This document shows, in pieces, positions 34,426-47,389 of a stretch of 64,000 bases of DNA. This stretch comes from Pseudoneurospora amorphoporcata (lineage: Eukaryota > Ascomycota > Sordariomycetes > Sordariales > Sordariaceae), in NCBI GenBank assembly GCA_033297205.1, contig MU859191.1:34848-98847 (forward strand), in the 5' to 3' direction. Under the pieces are notes generated by a model that saw nothing but the letters and a program-made list of their open reading frames with translations, was not told where the DNA came from and searched no databases. Each line of letters opens with the position of its first letter. The first letter of the stretch is position 1. The position numbers and the translations under genes are program-made.

Positions 34426-36475
34426 TTAGCCCTCGATGTGAACCTTGGCATTTCCCTGGCCGAGGAGCTCCAGGCACCGCTGTGCAAGGCTGACCACTTC
34501 ACCCTCGTCATCATCCTCCAGTTCGTTATCCGATTCAATCTGGCGGTTCGCAATCTGCCTGATCATATCCACAATGTCGTTCGATTTTCCAATCAGCCCA
34601 ATAAGCTTCTTGTCTTCGGATTCGAGGAGCTGCAGCAGGGTCCAGATAGCGATGTGTTGGAAAGTGGGGTCGCCGCTAACGAGGAATCTGCTCAAGTAGC
34701 CGTGGATGCCATCGCTCGGCTCGTCCCAGTTATGAATGAAGATACTGTAATCGCCCACTGTTCATTTGTTACCATGTTACGCCCAGAAACGGTCTATCAA
34801 GGAATCAACTGACCTTTGGATGAGAGGTTACCCAGTGCCGCAGCACTGTTTCCTTGAACCTCGCTGCTAGGCGACTTGGTAAGAGGGATCAAAACCTCAA
34901 AAACACCGAGCTCTAAAAGATTGGTTTTGAGTTCATCGCTCAACGCCAAAACGGCAATCGCTGCGGTCATCTCCGACTGTACGGTCACTGGAACCTCCAA
35001 CACCAACTGCTTGCATTTCTGTACAGCACCAGCCTCGAGCACCAACGCCTTGTTCCGGTCCGAGCTCGCTGCGAGATTTCTGAGGGTAGAGATGGCATGG
35101 CACTGGATCTCCTCATTATCGGTCGACCCTAGGAGGTCAACCAATGGTTTCAAGAATCCTGCCTCGATAATAGGAGACTCGTTCATTGGGTGAATAGAGA
35201 TGTTTCGAATGCAGGCAACAGCCGACAGGATGAGCGGTAGGTACGACGACTGAAGAAGACGGAGAAGGGGGCCGAGACCGCTGGCCCGAACAATTTCTAG
35301 CTGGTACTTTTCGTCCGAGGCGAGATTTCGGAGTGCCAAGGCGGCCTGGCACTGAACCTTGGGTGAAGAGGAATCCATCAAGTTGACAAGAGACTGAACA
35401 AGCCGAGGCTCAGTTTGCGCAAGCTTCCGCCTGTTGTTAGCATCGACGGCAATGTTGCTGAGGGCGGTAGTGCAGTAATACTGGACGTCGACATCGGTGG
35501 AAGATAACAGCTGAACCAGCACAGGGATGGCGCCGGCATTGACCAGTTGTTGGCGATTCTCATCTACCATGTGTTAGCAATGTAGAACCAATATCCGGAA
35601 TGGTACAAGCCTACCGGAGTGCGTCATGTTCAGAAGAGCGCCGGTAGCATTTCGTTGAACTCTCATGTCCCTAGATTTGGCGAGTCGTGTCAATGGTCCC
35701 AGAGCCCCGGAGCGGGCAATCTTGGCTTTGTTGTCTTCGTGCGTGGCCAAGTTCGTGATACAACCAACGGCGTTACACTGAACCTCGACGTTGGGCGACA
35801 TCATTTGGCGGATAAGGGGGGCCAGACCGCCGAGCTGGACAATCAGGACCTTGTTCTCAGCTGTTCGCTTGTTAGCCATCGCTGCCACACTAATACGCCT
35901 CCAAGAAGAGTACATACTGTTTACCGCGAGGTTGCCCAGCGCCGCACTGGCTGCCCTTTGTACTTCAATGTCGGAATTTTGGAGAAGGGAGAGGATAGGT
36001 TCGAGAGTGTCCCTATCAACAGCTCGAACATCTAGTATAAGCAAGACAAAGTCAGCGACCTGATGACCAGAACAAAGGGTATTGATGCCGTGTCTTCCAA
36101 CAATGCATACCTCGCTCGGTGATTTCAGCAAATGTCAGACTGGCACTCCGTTGAAGATCGATATTCTCCGAGTAGACGAGAGTGCTCAGGGCGCGTAAGG
36201 GCTCTCCGGAGAAGAAGTCGGTCTCCCCACGCTATACAAGAGTTAGCGCTTCCGTCATGACGTGGGCAGATATCGGTATGCATACGTTTTCGAGGTACTG
36301 GAGGAGGTCCGCAACGGCTTCTCGCTCACTATCGGCGAGGACATTATCATACAAGCCGTCGCGGGATTTGCCTGTCGGGTCCCGTTAGCTTTACTGCACC
36401 CATGACATATGTATAAACGGAGGGGGAAGAAAGGCATTACATACCTCCGCAGCACGAGGAACAGGAAGCGCCCAT
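34426..36475 (-). CDS. vac8: Vacuolar armadillo-repeat protein Vac8
   Basis: Seven exons on the minus strand: 36475-36445, 36371-36286, 36231-36111, 36031-35918, 35860-35615, 35563-34814 and 34757-34426, giving 559 residues. Vac8 is a vacuole-surface scaffold for vacuole inheritance (with Vac17), nucleus-vacuole contacts (with Nvj1) and autophagy (with Atg13). The first exon encodes [11 protein letters not shown]: Gly2 fits N-myristoylation and Cys5, Cys8 and Cys9 fit palmitoylation. About 11-12 ARM repeats follow, for example [20 protein letters not shown] (formed across the exon 4/5 junction), [20 protein letters not shown] (across exons 5/6) and LSSKVGDYSIF (across exons 6/7). Each junction restores the conserved repeat, so the model is well supported. 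Introns are 51-79 nt, several with perfect CTAAC branch points. Length matches the family. Confidence 0.95.
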
Positions 36476-39400
36476 GGCTGCTGGGGGACGCGAATCGATC
36501 TGCCGTCAACCGCGATGTACAACAGAAAGGACGGGCGCTTTTGGCTGTTGGTATCGCGAAGTGGTGATGGCGATTATTGTGGTGGAATGCCGGGGAAGTC
36601 GAGGGCGCCCCGGTGTTATTGTTCTAGGTCCGGCAGGCGGTCGGTGATGCCCTGGTCGGTGGTCGGGAGTCGGATCGGTCGCTCCACAACAAAGTGGACG
36701 GTGGACGCAGGGGTTCTTGACGTTTGCGAGGGCAGCGAGAGCGTAGCGAAATCAATGACACGAAAGATCAAAGACAAGCAGCGAACTGAAGAGCCAAAGC
36801 AGGCCTCGAACAGAGCTCAGAGTAATGCGCAATCAGTAATATGAATGTGAGAAGCCGATGTTTCTCTGATGGTTGACGATAGACGTTTCCGCAAAACCGG
36901 TGGAACGTAGACGGTGTCGAGCGGGAACGGGCGACGGGACCCGATGCAGTGTTGAATGTTTTTTGGGGGAGGGATTGTTGGGTTGCGTGAGGCGGCGGGA
37001 CAGGACAGCGGAGAAGCTGGAAAGAATCACGGTCACAAAGAGATGGAAGACGGGAACAACGCTAGTGTAGCACCGCTCGCTCCACTGGTCTGCTTGGTCG
37101 CGGAATGGAAGCAAAGCACGATGGACACGGACAGACAATATAGATCACGTCGCCTTGCCCCGGTGCTGCTGCCCTTCACTTGTTGTTAATGCGAGCAAAT
37201 CTGTTGAACGGGGAGCGGCGGCAGAGGGTGGAGGCATGAATGATTGACAATGTTGGGTGAGCGTCGTCGAAGCTTGCCTCGCAATCGCGCCCTGGACCCC
37301 CCCAATCACAGCGCACCATCACAGACGGGATTCACAACGAGGCAGCTTCCCAGGCTCGAGCCAGGGCCCGGGCGTCTGGGGGAAAAGTGGGCCGTGCGCT
37401 GAGGTGGCACCTGCGGTTGCGCTGGACTGCTGGATGAGTGGTCCTTGCTAGCGTGCCATCGGATGTCATCACCACAACAACGACGCCAACCTCCATGGAT
37501 TCAGGGCCCAAAGGTAAAACCCAACCCAAAGCAAGTTGGAAGCGAGCAGGTACAATTCATTGGATTCATTGCCGGGAGCGGGCAGGCGGAAACGGCGGGC
37601 TTAGAGTCAGAGTGACCACTTCAGACTCGTCCATTGTTGGGTTGCAACAGCTACCGGTATTCATTCCTTTTCTATGTATAGTCTCCGATCCTCTTGAGCG
37701 TGCATTCTGCATCAAAACAGCATCACTTGCACTCTCGTCGGGTCTTTCCACTCTCAATGCCATCCCGGTCCGAGCCGCATCACAAGAACAAGTCACCTCA
37801 CCCACTATCACGATACTGAAACTGTGTACCTACACTATGGAGTACATAACCTTCTGGCCTTTTTTGTCTCCGGCCCAAAGGTTGTGTGGTGTCTCGGTAC
37901 CAAGGAATACCCGACTCGTGTGCTTTGTCACACAGGGAACCTGGGTGGTTTAGGTTGTTAACGGATATACCGGTAGCTGTGTGTTCCGTCTAACTCTAGA
38001 AGGGTGGCTTGACGCAGTGCGGTGATAACCGTTTAGTGCCAGTTTGGAGATGCGTGGAGGTGTCAGATACGTATCTTATCATCTTTGATCGTCATTCATC
38101 TGTTTGCCTCAGGCGTGGCACGATAATGGACTGCTTGGCCAACTATATGACCATGCGGAGTTATAGGTACTAGTGCTCAACCTGGGCGTTGGTGGACGTT
38201 CAACGTCTGAAACATGGACGTAGCTTCCCATATCTTGTATTTGTGAAGACATCGGAGATCGTATATCGCCATTCATGCAGAAGATGCTCTGGACTCCTTG
38301 CTCGAACCAAAGCGACATGAGCGTATATATCGTGGGTTCCCCAAGTCAGGGAGCAAGAGCTAAGCTGTTTCTTCCCGTTTTCCTTGAATACACGGCGGTA
38401 TCAGGATGTTATGGAAGGTATCGGAGATGGAAATTCTCTGAACAGGAAGGGCACTTTCATAGCTCGGCTAGAACTTGTAAACTTTGTGAAGCGGTGGCAT
38501 TACAAGCTCAAATCATACCTACGTACAAGGTGAAGAGCAACCTTGAAAGGTTACAGGCATACTCGCCGGTCTCGGTCACGGAAGGTAACGGTAAAAGTGT
38601 ATACAACCCGACCCTTGGCTGGGGTTCTTATCGGTTCCCAGCCCAGCTCGGCGGTCCTGCACCAAACAAGGAGGGGTCTGGGGTCAACCGGGGAACACCC
38701 ATAGTCGCCCTCGCTAGGTACCTAGTACTGGTGGAAGCCCGATAAATGGCAGCCTCTGGCGACCAAGCGCAAGCAACAAGCATTGGATCCCCTCATCCGT
38801 GACAGGCTCCATTGTGTAGGTAGCGCTCTGCAAGTGGAGGGAGTCGAGTCCTCCCTGACAACGCCGACTTCTGCCCGTTTCGTCCAGCTTGTGAACCATT
38901 AGGTACATATTGCTCTAGATCGCCATCCCTTTCCCTTTCGAGTGCTCCGTCCATCACCTCCGAAATACCGTTGCGGCGGATTCGACATCTTGCCTCTGAA
39001 CGGGCCGGCTGACTAGACGAAAGGCACGGCGATCAAGTTAATGATTCCATCTCGGTCGATTCCGCCCAAGTCCATCTTCTGCCACTTGCGACGGCTACAT
39101 ACAGCTAGATCGCCCGACTAAGTCGCTTCAGCTTTCTTGCCCTTCTTTTTTCCGTCCCTCGGCTATCATCCAGACGACATCCCCTCCGTCTTCGTCGCTT
39201 GCACTTCCCGGTCGGAAGTTACACACAACTCTCCAACTCGGCCCAAAGCCAATTGACTTAAAACCCCGAGACCGCCCACGCAATCAAAACCAAGGGGACA
39301 GGAAAAGACACTGTCAAAGGGCTGAGAGGAAGAGAGGGTATATCCGAGATATCGATACAGAGACATAGTCCGATACTGTACAGGTAGAAGATTGTGGGTG

Positions 39401-39504
39401 GGCGGCGATTCAATCCTCCGTCAACGGAATCAAAGCTCCAAGTACCCAGCAAGACAAAACTACAACGGGGGTCCCTCCTCAATGTATGTTCCACGACCAC
39501 GATA
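36476..39504. other. Divergent spacer, Vac8 / Snf4
   Basis: About 3.0 kb holding the Vac8 promoter and leader on the left and the Snf4 promoter and leader on the right. Open frames of 156 and 171 codons near 38.3 and 37.4 kb show no domain or credible splicing context. I see no repeat or RNA gene. Confidence 0.5.
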
Positions 39505-41143
39505 ATGGACGACTCTCGTACTCCCCCTGACCAGGCGGCGGCTTCTGGCACCGGCAGTGATGCCGCCAGTGTTTCTCCCCAGGCTCCCCAGCCTTCCACA
39601 ACCTCAGCTGGGAACAGCAATACCGATCCCAATCTCAATGGCCCGTTGCCGCTCCGACCTGGTCACGAGCTGCCTTTCGTTGCGCCATCATCCTACCTTC
39701 GTCCCAAACCAAGCAGTCGCACAATGTCAGATAAGACGTCAAATTCCCTAGACAAGGACCAGATGCAGGGTCTGGTGAGCATCCCATTTCCGAGACAGCA
39801 CACCCAAACTTTCCCTTACCATCAATCCATTCTTCCTCCTTGACTTTTATCCACATGAGAGTCCCATGGTCGCAAACTGCCTCTGTCAATCCAGTGCGGT
39901 TGAATCCTTCTGGCTCGGATGGCCTCTATGCGAGATGCCGGTCTCCATGGCCCTAGTCCTTGCTAATGCTATGCTGTCAAAGAAGGCAACTTGGCAAAAA
40001 AAAAAGACAACACACGCATAGCCTTTTTTCACGGGGTTCTGGTTGACTGACCGTTGATGCAAACAGAGAGGGGTTCGCGAGTTCCTCAAGGTCCGTACCA
40101 GTTACGATGTCCTGCCGCTCTCCTTCCGCCTAGTCATACTTGACAACGATCTGCTTATTAGAAAGAGTCTGAATATTCTGATCCAAAACGGTATGAAAAC
40201 AATTTGGAGCCGGTTCAGCCAGGGTGGTAACATGTGATGCTGACTCTCGTCATCCAGGCATTGTCTCGGCGCCGCTCTGGGACTCGCGTAACGGAACATT
40301 TGCTGGCTTGCTTACTAGCACCGACTACATCAACGTCATCCAGTATTACTGCCAGTTTCCCCATGAGATCGACCAGGTCGACCAGTTCCGGCTGAGTAGC
40401 CTTCGAGGTAAGTGCCCTTATCAGGGGCCATCAAGGTTCTCTCGTGCGGGGCGTCAGGCTGACAAGTAATGCGCGTAGATATCGAAAGGGCCATTGGTGT
40501 CCTGCCACTCGAGACCGTATCCGTCCATCCCATGCGCCCTTTGTACGAAGCCTGCCGACGAATGCTTAAGACGCGAGCTCGGAGGATTCCCTTGATCGAC
40601 ACGGACGACGAGACCGGCCGAGAGACGGTTGTCAGCGTCATCACACAATACCGCATCCTAAAGTTCATTGCTGTCAACAACGAGCAGCACACAATGTTGC
40701 TGAAGAAGCCCGTGAGGGAGATTGGCCTGGGAACCTACACCGACCTCGCTACGGCGACCATGAACAGTTCCGTTTTGGACGTCATTCACCTCATGGTCAA
40801 GTACAACATCTCGGCTGTGCCAATCGTTGACAAGGACAACCGAGTTCTCAATCTCTTTGAAGCCGTCGACGTTATCCCCTGTATCAAAGGGGGTGCGTAT
40901 GACGAGCTGACAGCGACCGTTGGTGATGCCTTGTCTCAGAGGGCTGAAGACTTTGCGGGAATCTACACGTGCAGCGAAGAGGACCGCCTGGACTCGATAT
41001 TCGAAACTATCCGAAAGTCGAGGGTGCATAGGTTAATTGTTGTCGACGACGACAGTCGCCTCAAGGGCATCATCTCTCTCTCGGATATTCTCAAATACGT
41101 GTTGCTCTACGGCGAGGAAGAGGATGACCTACAGGAGTATTAG
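39505..41143 (+). CDS. snf4: AMP-activated kinase gamma subunit Snf4
   Basis: Four exons, 39505-39774, 40067-40190, 40258-40407 and 40479-41143, giving 402 residues. Snf4 is the nucleotide-sensing regulatory subunit of the SNF1/AMPK complex, required for derepression of glucose-repressed genes. Residues 1-90 are Ser/Pro-rich and species-specific. The CBS region begins RGVREFLKVRTSYDVLPLSF. Four CBS modules follow, with landmarks IVSAPLWDSRNGTFAGLLTS, RRIPLIDTDDETGRETVVSV, ISAVPIVDKDNRVLNLFEAV and VHRLIVVDDDSRLKGIISLS. The nucleotide-site aspartate of the last module is in the final SLSDIL. The first intron is long (292 nt). Splice phases 0, 1, 1 were checked and each junction restores conserved sequence. 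Length and ending (LLYGEEEDD...) suit the family. Confidence 0.95.
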
Positions 41144-41922
41144 AAGGGAACACAAAGAATGGCCGGCACTTGTCATGGCCTAGCTAGGTTGGCTATAGGA
41201 GCTGAAGGGTATGGTTTTGGTTTGCATTGCATGGCGCTTTTTTTGGACGGCATGTGGAATTGGTGGAATAACAGGGTTGTATATCCTTTCCCCCCGATGG
41301 GCGACAATAGACGGGATCTTCTCCTGGAACACGGCAAGAGGTGGTGTTGCTATTGCTGATGAATGGCTTGCTGGCGATCTTGACTAAGAATCTCTACCCT
41401 GCCCTTTACAGTACGGGATTGATGTGGCTACTTTGGTAGTGATAATTAGCCGGTGAGCATATATAGATATGGCTACTTGAACGTTGAACTGACAACGAGG
41501 CAGGTTTAGACGAGAATGGGTTTGCCTCGAGTTGAAAAAACACGTGCAATGGCACCAGCCTGTAGATTACTAGGCATTACAGTAATGTAAGGAACTTGGC
41601 GGCGATCGTGACTGCCATTTCTTCCTCCGACACTCCGCTTGCTTCGGGTCTCAGTTTTCTCTGTTCACTCCACCTTCCTGTTGAGACGGTATCAGTCTTT
41701 TCGGGAAGGAACAGGTTGGACACAAAGAGCGACATGTGAATCCGGGAAGCAGCAGTTGACAACAAACGACACTAGGTATGCTTCAAACCATGCTTTGGGC
41801 TTTCTGGAGCTCGTCTACACAACATCATCAGTTTACGACCGCTTTTGATATCTTGTCTTGTCACCGCCTCCCAAAAACCCTCCTTTACTTGTTTGAACGA
41901 CTTTATATCTTCCAAAGAAGAC
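41144..41922. other. Spacer between Snf4 and RhoGAP gene
   Basis: About 780 bp holding the Snf4 3' UTR and the promoter and leader of the RhoGAP gene in the same orientation. No supported coding frame. Confidence 0.5.
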
Positions 41923-44900
41923 ATGCAAAACTATCATTACGAAACCGACCGAGCAGCGGTTGTATCGGTCGGTACTCCCTCGACCACCAAGAGCTTCTTG
42001 CCTAGACGCGTACCAAAGAGAGGGCAGACGGATGATACATCGACTACATGGCGCGGTGTCCCTCAGTCTGCCACAGCAGGTCAACTCCCGGATCCTGTGG
42101 CATATAGGCGTGCGGACAGAAGCAGTGCAACATGGACATCATCCAGTGACGATGTGGGAGGCTGCTCCGATGCCGATGAACTCCAAGATCGAGGGGACTT
42201 TGTCCGAGAGTACAACAGACTCGCAACCAAGGTTAGCTCATTTGCATATTTCACCTCATTCATGTCTGCGAACCACTGACTAGAGGTTATAGCATGGGCT
42301 ACGTCTACTTTCGCCCGACGACGATGGCCACTCGTCGGTAAGTCGCCAACACACACTCATCGCTCTATGAACCATTTGACTAATACAATACTCGATTCAG
42401 AGAGAAACGTCCCCAAGTCCGCACAGAAGGGGATGGTTTTCCCGCACGTTTCGGCGCCACCCGTCGGGTGCCAGCAATACCAGCTCAGCAAAATTGGGAC
42501 GGTCGGAAAGAAAAGCGAGCCATAGACGGAGCATCAGCGATCTAGCATTGCAGTTGGTACACTCAGCAAAACGGGACGTTCTCAAAGATGAAGACCTGCA
42601 ATCTCTTGTCCGTTTGTGCGGCAAGAGCATGTTTTACTTGCCGTCCGAGTATGCGCCCAGCTCCTTGATCCTCCCAACATGCCTTCGCGCAACCGCCCAA
42701 TATCTTGTACAACATGGTGAGACCTACATACTTCCCAGCTGGTGAGGCATTCACTGATGGTTTTACAGCTACGGAGACTCGCGGTGTCTTTAGAATCCCT
42801 GGGTCTGTTCGAGTGGTTAATGCCCTCTATGACTACTACTGCGCCGAGGGAGATCCGGACGAGATATCGAGCACAACCCGCTGCCCAAGCCTCCCAGTCC
42901 ACATCAAGGCCGGTGTTCACGACGTTTCTTCAGCATTCAAGCGTCTTCTCTCTGGTCTTCCGGGCGGCATCCTCGGATCCCTTCCATTGTTTGATACAAT
43001 GGTCTCAATACAAAATCAGTTAAACGGGGATCCTGAGGTCACGAAAACCAAGCAGACGAAGCTCCGTGCCAGACTGATTGCGCTGGCAATTGGCAGTGTT
43101 AGGTCTCAATTACGTCGCGAGCTGATATATGCAGTTTTCGGTCTCCTGTGCTTGATCGGACGCGCTGCTGAGACGGCACCCCGCGAGGATGAATTTGGCA
43201 GACCATTGCCTACAGCAGACCTGATGGGCTACAATGCTCTGGGTATCGTATTTGGGCCGCTTTTGGTCGGGGATCTTCTCAACTCCTACTCAATTCGAAG
43301 CTCCAGTGTTCGCCTTATATTATCCCCAGTGAGCCCACCCCCCAACAGCAAGTGGGAAAAAAAGAAGTATATGGCATCAGAGGAGGCTATTGCCCTTTGC
43401 TTTCCAGACATGGACAAAGTCCATGTTGCCAACAGCATTGCTGAGATGCTCATAACCCATTGGCGGGAGGTTGTCAAGCAAACGAAAAGCCTCGATGTGT
43501 TGATGGTGGTTGGGTCGGGCATTTCCGACCATTGTACTTCACGAAAGGGATCACTGCGGCCTTCTGTCTCGGAGCCATTTGTTCTACGAAAGCCACCTGG
43601 ATGGCAACAGAATGGTCCGCAAATAGGCTCTTTTCAAGTTTCGGAATCCCCTGTTCCTCCAAGCCCAACGCCCGAAACTCGTATGTCCATTCCCATCCCA
43701 ATCCCTGTTGGTATCTTTCTGACCTGACAATAAACCAGGTGGACGAGTACCTAGCGGAGGGCTACGAGCAGACAGACCGCGACCTACACTTGTGATACCT
43801 CGACAGCGCCCAAGATCATCGCGGTCACTGTCTCGGAGTCGACTGAATACGCCAGGACCTGTGGTGTTACTGTCTCCTACGGAGGAAGAGCCGCCCGCAG
43901 GTGGCGCGTCCCTCTCGAAAAGACAATCAAAGGGCTCGATCACGTTTGCCGACGAAACACCGTCTCGTCAATACCGTGAGGGTCAACAATCTGATTCTGA
44001 GTATGCCGAAAGGAGACAGACAGTGTCCCCGACCAAATTGCAACCTGTCATACCAGACTCACAGACGCCCCGGACAATCAGACGTCGGGACAGCCTGATC
44101 AAAAGCTTTACAGAAGGGCTTGATGTCCACCCATTGGTCAGCTTCCGCGATCGAAAAGGAGATAAGAGTCAAGGGGATGCGCCGGTGTCGGTCTTTGATG
44201 AGCCGATGACCAAAATCCCAACCCCGAGGAACTTCGGCTCTAGAGCAGAGGACTCAGAGCTGACTCCGAAGCCATCTGTGAGAGCCCCATCACAGGATCG
44301 TATGTCCACGAACAGGGGTAAACCAGATGCAGATGGAACGCTTCCGGATGGAAAGGCCAAAGTTAAGAGCTCGGGACACAGGCTTTCGAGGTTTCCAGGT
44401 TGGAGATGGGGAGAAAGATCTGAGAAATCAGCGGACCCGACTGAATCAGCTGCAGAACCTCCTAGTTACGCCGTAGCCTCATCAAGACGCTCTTCTCGCC
44501 AAAAGGGTCGACGAAGATTGTCATTTCACTTAAGAAAATCGACAACAGCGGCTTCGGCAGAGGAACGGGCAGGACAACAAGTCCTTGATTCCTCCCAAAT
44601 TCCAACGGAGTGTTCAGCTGGCGCTGAGAAGACACCAAAGCCGAGTGTCAAAACTAGCCATTATTCTGGCGGCCCTTTGAGTCACTTTGCAACATTAAGC
44701 CGGGCTACGGGCCGCATAGCTCGAACAGACCGCAGTCGAGAACCCCCCAGTAGACCGCCAACAGCACATGATCAATCGCACGCAAAATCACGGACAAGAT
44801 CGTTGGCATCGAAGATACCTCGCGCACGGAAATCCGATCGGCGACAGACTCAAACGTCTAGTCGGGAGTCTATTCGCCGCAGTACTATTCCCAGCAAGAG

Positions 44901-46866
44901 TCCTTCCGAACACACTCTTGTCTCTGTTCCTCCTGAAGTTCAACATGAAGAAGATCGGATCAATTCTGACCAGGAGGAGCTAGTGCCCGAGTCACGACCA
45001 TCGACTGTCCTGAAACATGACCGCATGACTGATTACGCACCGTCCGCTACGTCCTTTGATGGCGATCTCCGACCACCAACAACTCCCTCAAGGCCGACAT
45101 CTTACTACAGCAAGTCCTTCACCGGGAGTGCGGTGAGGGCAATGGCTGCGATGTTTGAGTCTGCTGCTGCGAAGGACAAAGACTTGAAGAGGCCTGAATT
45201 TCTCCCCATGCCTACGAAAATGACTGGCAATGTGCTTTCGCTTTATACTGTGAATCCGCCATCATCCCGGAAATCACTGTCGTCGCCATTTGAAAAACCT
45301 GAAAAGGGTACCGGTGGCGTTCATACGGAAGGGCGCAGAGAATATTCAGAATCTAAAGGCAGCCCAAACAAGAGTTCCGGGCGAGGAAGGCATGTTGGGG
45401 TGGATGACGAGGACGAGAGAGCAACGAGTCTAGCCGCGACTTTGGGAAGGAGCTCAAAGAGCTCGAATGAGCGGGCGAACGAGCAACAGAACTACGAGCC
45501 AACTAGAGACTCTTATAGAAGGGCCGTTAAGGACCACACATTTGAACAGGAGGGAGACATTCGGCTGACCCGATCAACGACCAATGCTGGCGGCAACAAA
45601 ACTAAAAGCTTGTTTGACAACGAAGCTCAATACGTACCCTTACCACAATCACCTCATATACTCAGACCTTCCAGCGTACCCATTGGAGCTCCAGATGCAA
45701 ACCAGGGCTCCAGGGTTCCGATCGAACCCGGCACTTCGAACTAGTTGCTTGAAAGTGCTCTTCATCAGAATCCAAGACTTCTTTTTCAATCAACCCCAAC
45801 CGTAACAACCGCCGTCGCTAGCGACATGTTGATTCTCCAAGCGCAAATTCGCCGCTTGCAAACACAACTCGACATCAAGACGGAGGACAACGACCATCTC
45901 CGCCGCAAACTGGCAAGCTTCGGTGCAGGACAGTGTAGTCTCCCGAAAGAAGTAAGCGTACGACGAAGCACAAGCATCAAGTTGAGCGAGCACCTGCGGC
46001 AGACGGAACGTGAGTGCAAAGCATGGCGGGAAAGAGCAGAGGCGGCGGAGATGAGAGTGGCAATTTTGGAAAGGTTGCTGAGGAGTAAGATGGATGGAAA
46101 ATCATATGAGGAAGAAAAGAGTAAACAGTCGAAAGCCAAGTCGCCGACCACTTCTCAGTACACTTTTTCAGCAGAAGTTTACCGAAGCAGTGGAACTGTT
46201 CGAGACCGACTTCGAAAGCTGTGTGGTACGCTGGATGGTTGCTCTGAGGACGAGTCCTCTGAGGGGTTGGAAGAGACAGAAAACGAAGAGGAAGGGACTG
46301 TAAGGTGTACTAGTGTGTGGAGCGGCGGAGAGGACGAAGGCGATGGGCTATCAGGTGATGAAACACCAGAACGAAACGAGGACGAACGGTGTGTGTTGCA
46401 AGAGAGAGAGGTGGATGTTCAACAAACTATTGTGGGTGAAGACGATAACGATAATGATGTCCCGGAACAAAATATAGAGTTGACAGATTGGTATGCAAAC
46501 GGCAGACATTTATATAGCACAAACGAACGGGAAGATGAGCAACTATGTGCGAAAATAGGAAGTCATGAGCAAGATGTTTGTCATGCATTGGGAGAGGAGG
46601 ATGGCAATGAGCTTGACGCCACCAGAACAACACTTGAAACAGGGCTGGCCGGATCCTCTAACATCAACTTTTTGGAGTCGAAGACATGCGAAGATCCCGA
46701 AGAGGGCGTGACGTTGGATGAGACGGAGGAAGAGACAATGGCACTCGTGGGCAAGTGTATTACAGAGAATGATGAAAATGGGGAGGAAGAGGAGGGAGAG
46801 AAGGGAGAGCGTGACAAGCATCGACTTGTGGACGTAAGGGAGCATGCGGAGATGCGGATTGAGTAG
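41923..46866 (+). CDS. RhoGAP-domain protein with C-terminal coiled coil
   Basis: Proposed six exons: 41923-42231, 42293-42337, 42401-42716, 42769-43680, 43739-45743 and 45822-46866, giving 1543 residues. The RhoGAP domain (about residues 185-420) stimulates GTP hydrolysis by Rho-family GTPases; the arginine finger is Arg232 in TRGVFRIPGSVRVVNALYDY. The middle (about 430-1190) is Ser/Arg/Pro-rich and disordered, with several possible phosphorylation sites. The end has a coiled coil starting MLILQAQIRRLQTQLDIKTE, then a very acidic tail. Without the last intron a TAG at 45742-45744 would end the protein at 1195 residues. An intron at 45744-45821 (GTTGCT...GCTAG, 78 nt, pyrimidine tract, CGTAAC 17 nt before the end) splits that TAG and joins both frames as ...GTSNYDMLILQ. 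Fungal homologues I recall carry this coiled coil. Exons 1-5 are firm; exon 6 is likely. Confidence 0.78.
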
Positions 46867-47389
46867 GCTACGCAGAGATATAGGGAGTTTATCGGGGACA
46901 TGCTGTTAGAAGTTGTATGTCAGCTACATTGTGTACTGATTTCCCCTTTGGACGGATGGTGAAAGGGGGTCAATGATAGGAAAGCTGAGAATACCTTGGG
47001 ATAAGTGTACCAGGCCACGATACATGTTTAGGTTGAGATAGTTACACGTCTGGTTGTTCTATAGGCTTTAGTCAACATAAATTGGACTGCATAATCATCT
47101 TACTTTACCGCACTTATTAACGTTCATGGCTTGTATTTGTACATTGATTAGGCGTTTTCCGCGCCCTTTTGGTCTACTCATGTCTGATATAACTATAGTA
47201 CAATACAAGGCAGCTTCACGCACCGGCAAAGACCATCCCACTGCCACGCCACGAGTCGTCGTCTCGGCCGTCGTAACGTGACGAATACAGCTCTCCACGA
47301 CAACAGCATCAACAAGAGGACAACACTGCTGACCACAACGCTCGCATCTGCATCTACTACACCCACATCCATACTCAAACGCTCGCTTT
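46867..47389. other. Convergent 3' region, RhoGAP / mL38
   Basis: A 523-bp tail-to-tail spacer with no recognisable coding frame or RNA gene. Confidence 0.5.

Noticed and set aside
38275..38745. 156-codon ORF with an ATG start between Vac8 and Snf4
   Set aside because: No domain, no repeat of codon bias seen in neighbouring genes, and no splicing partners. It could be a lineage-specific gene, but the sequence alone does not support it.
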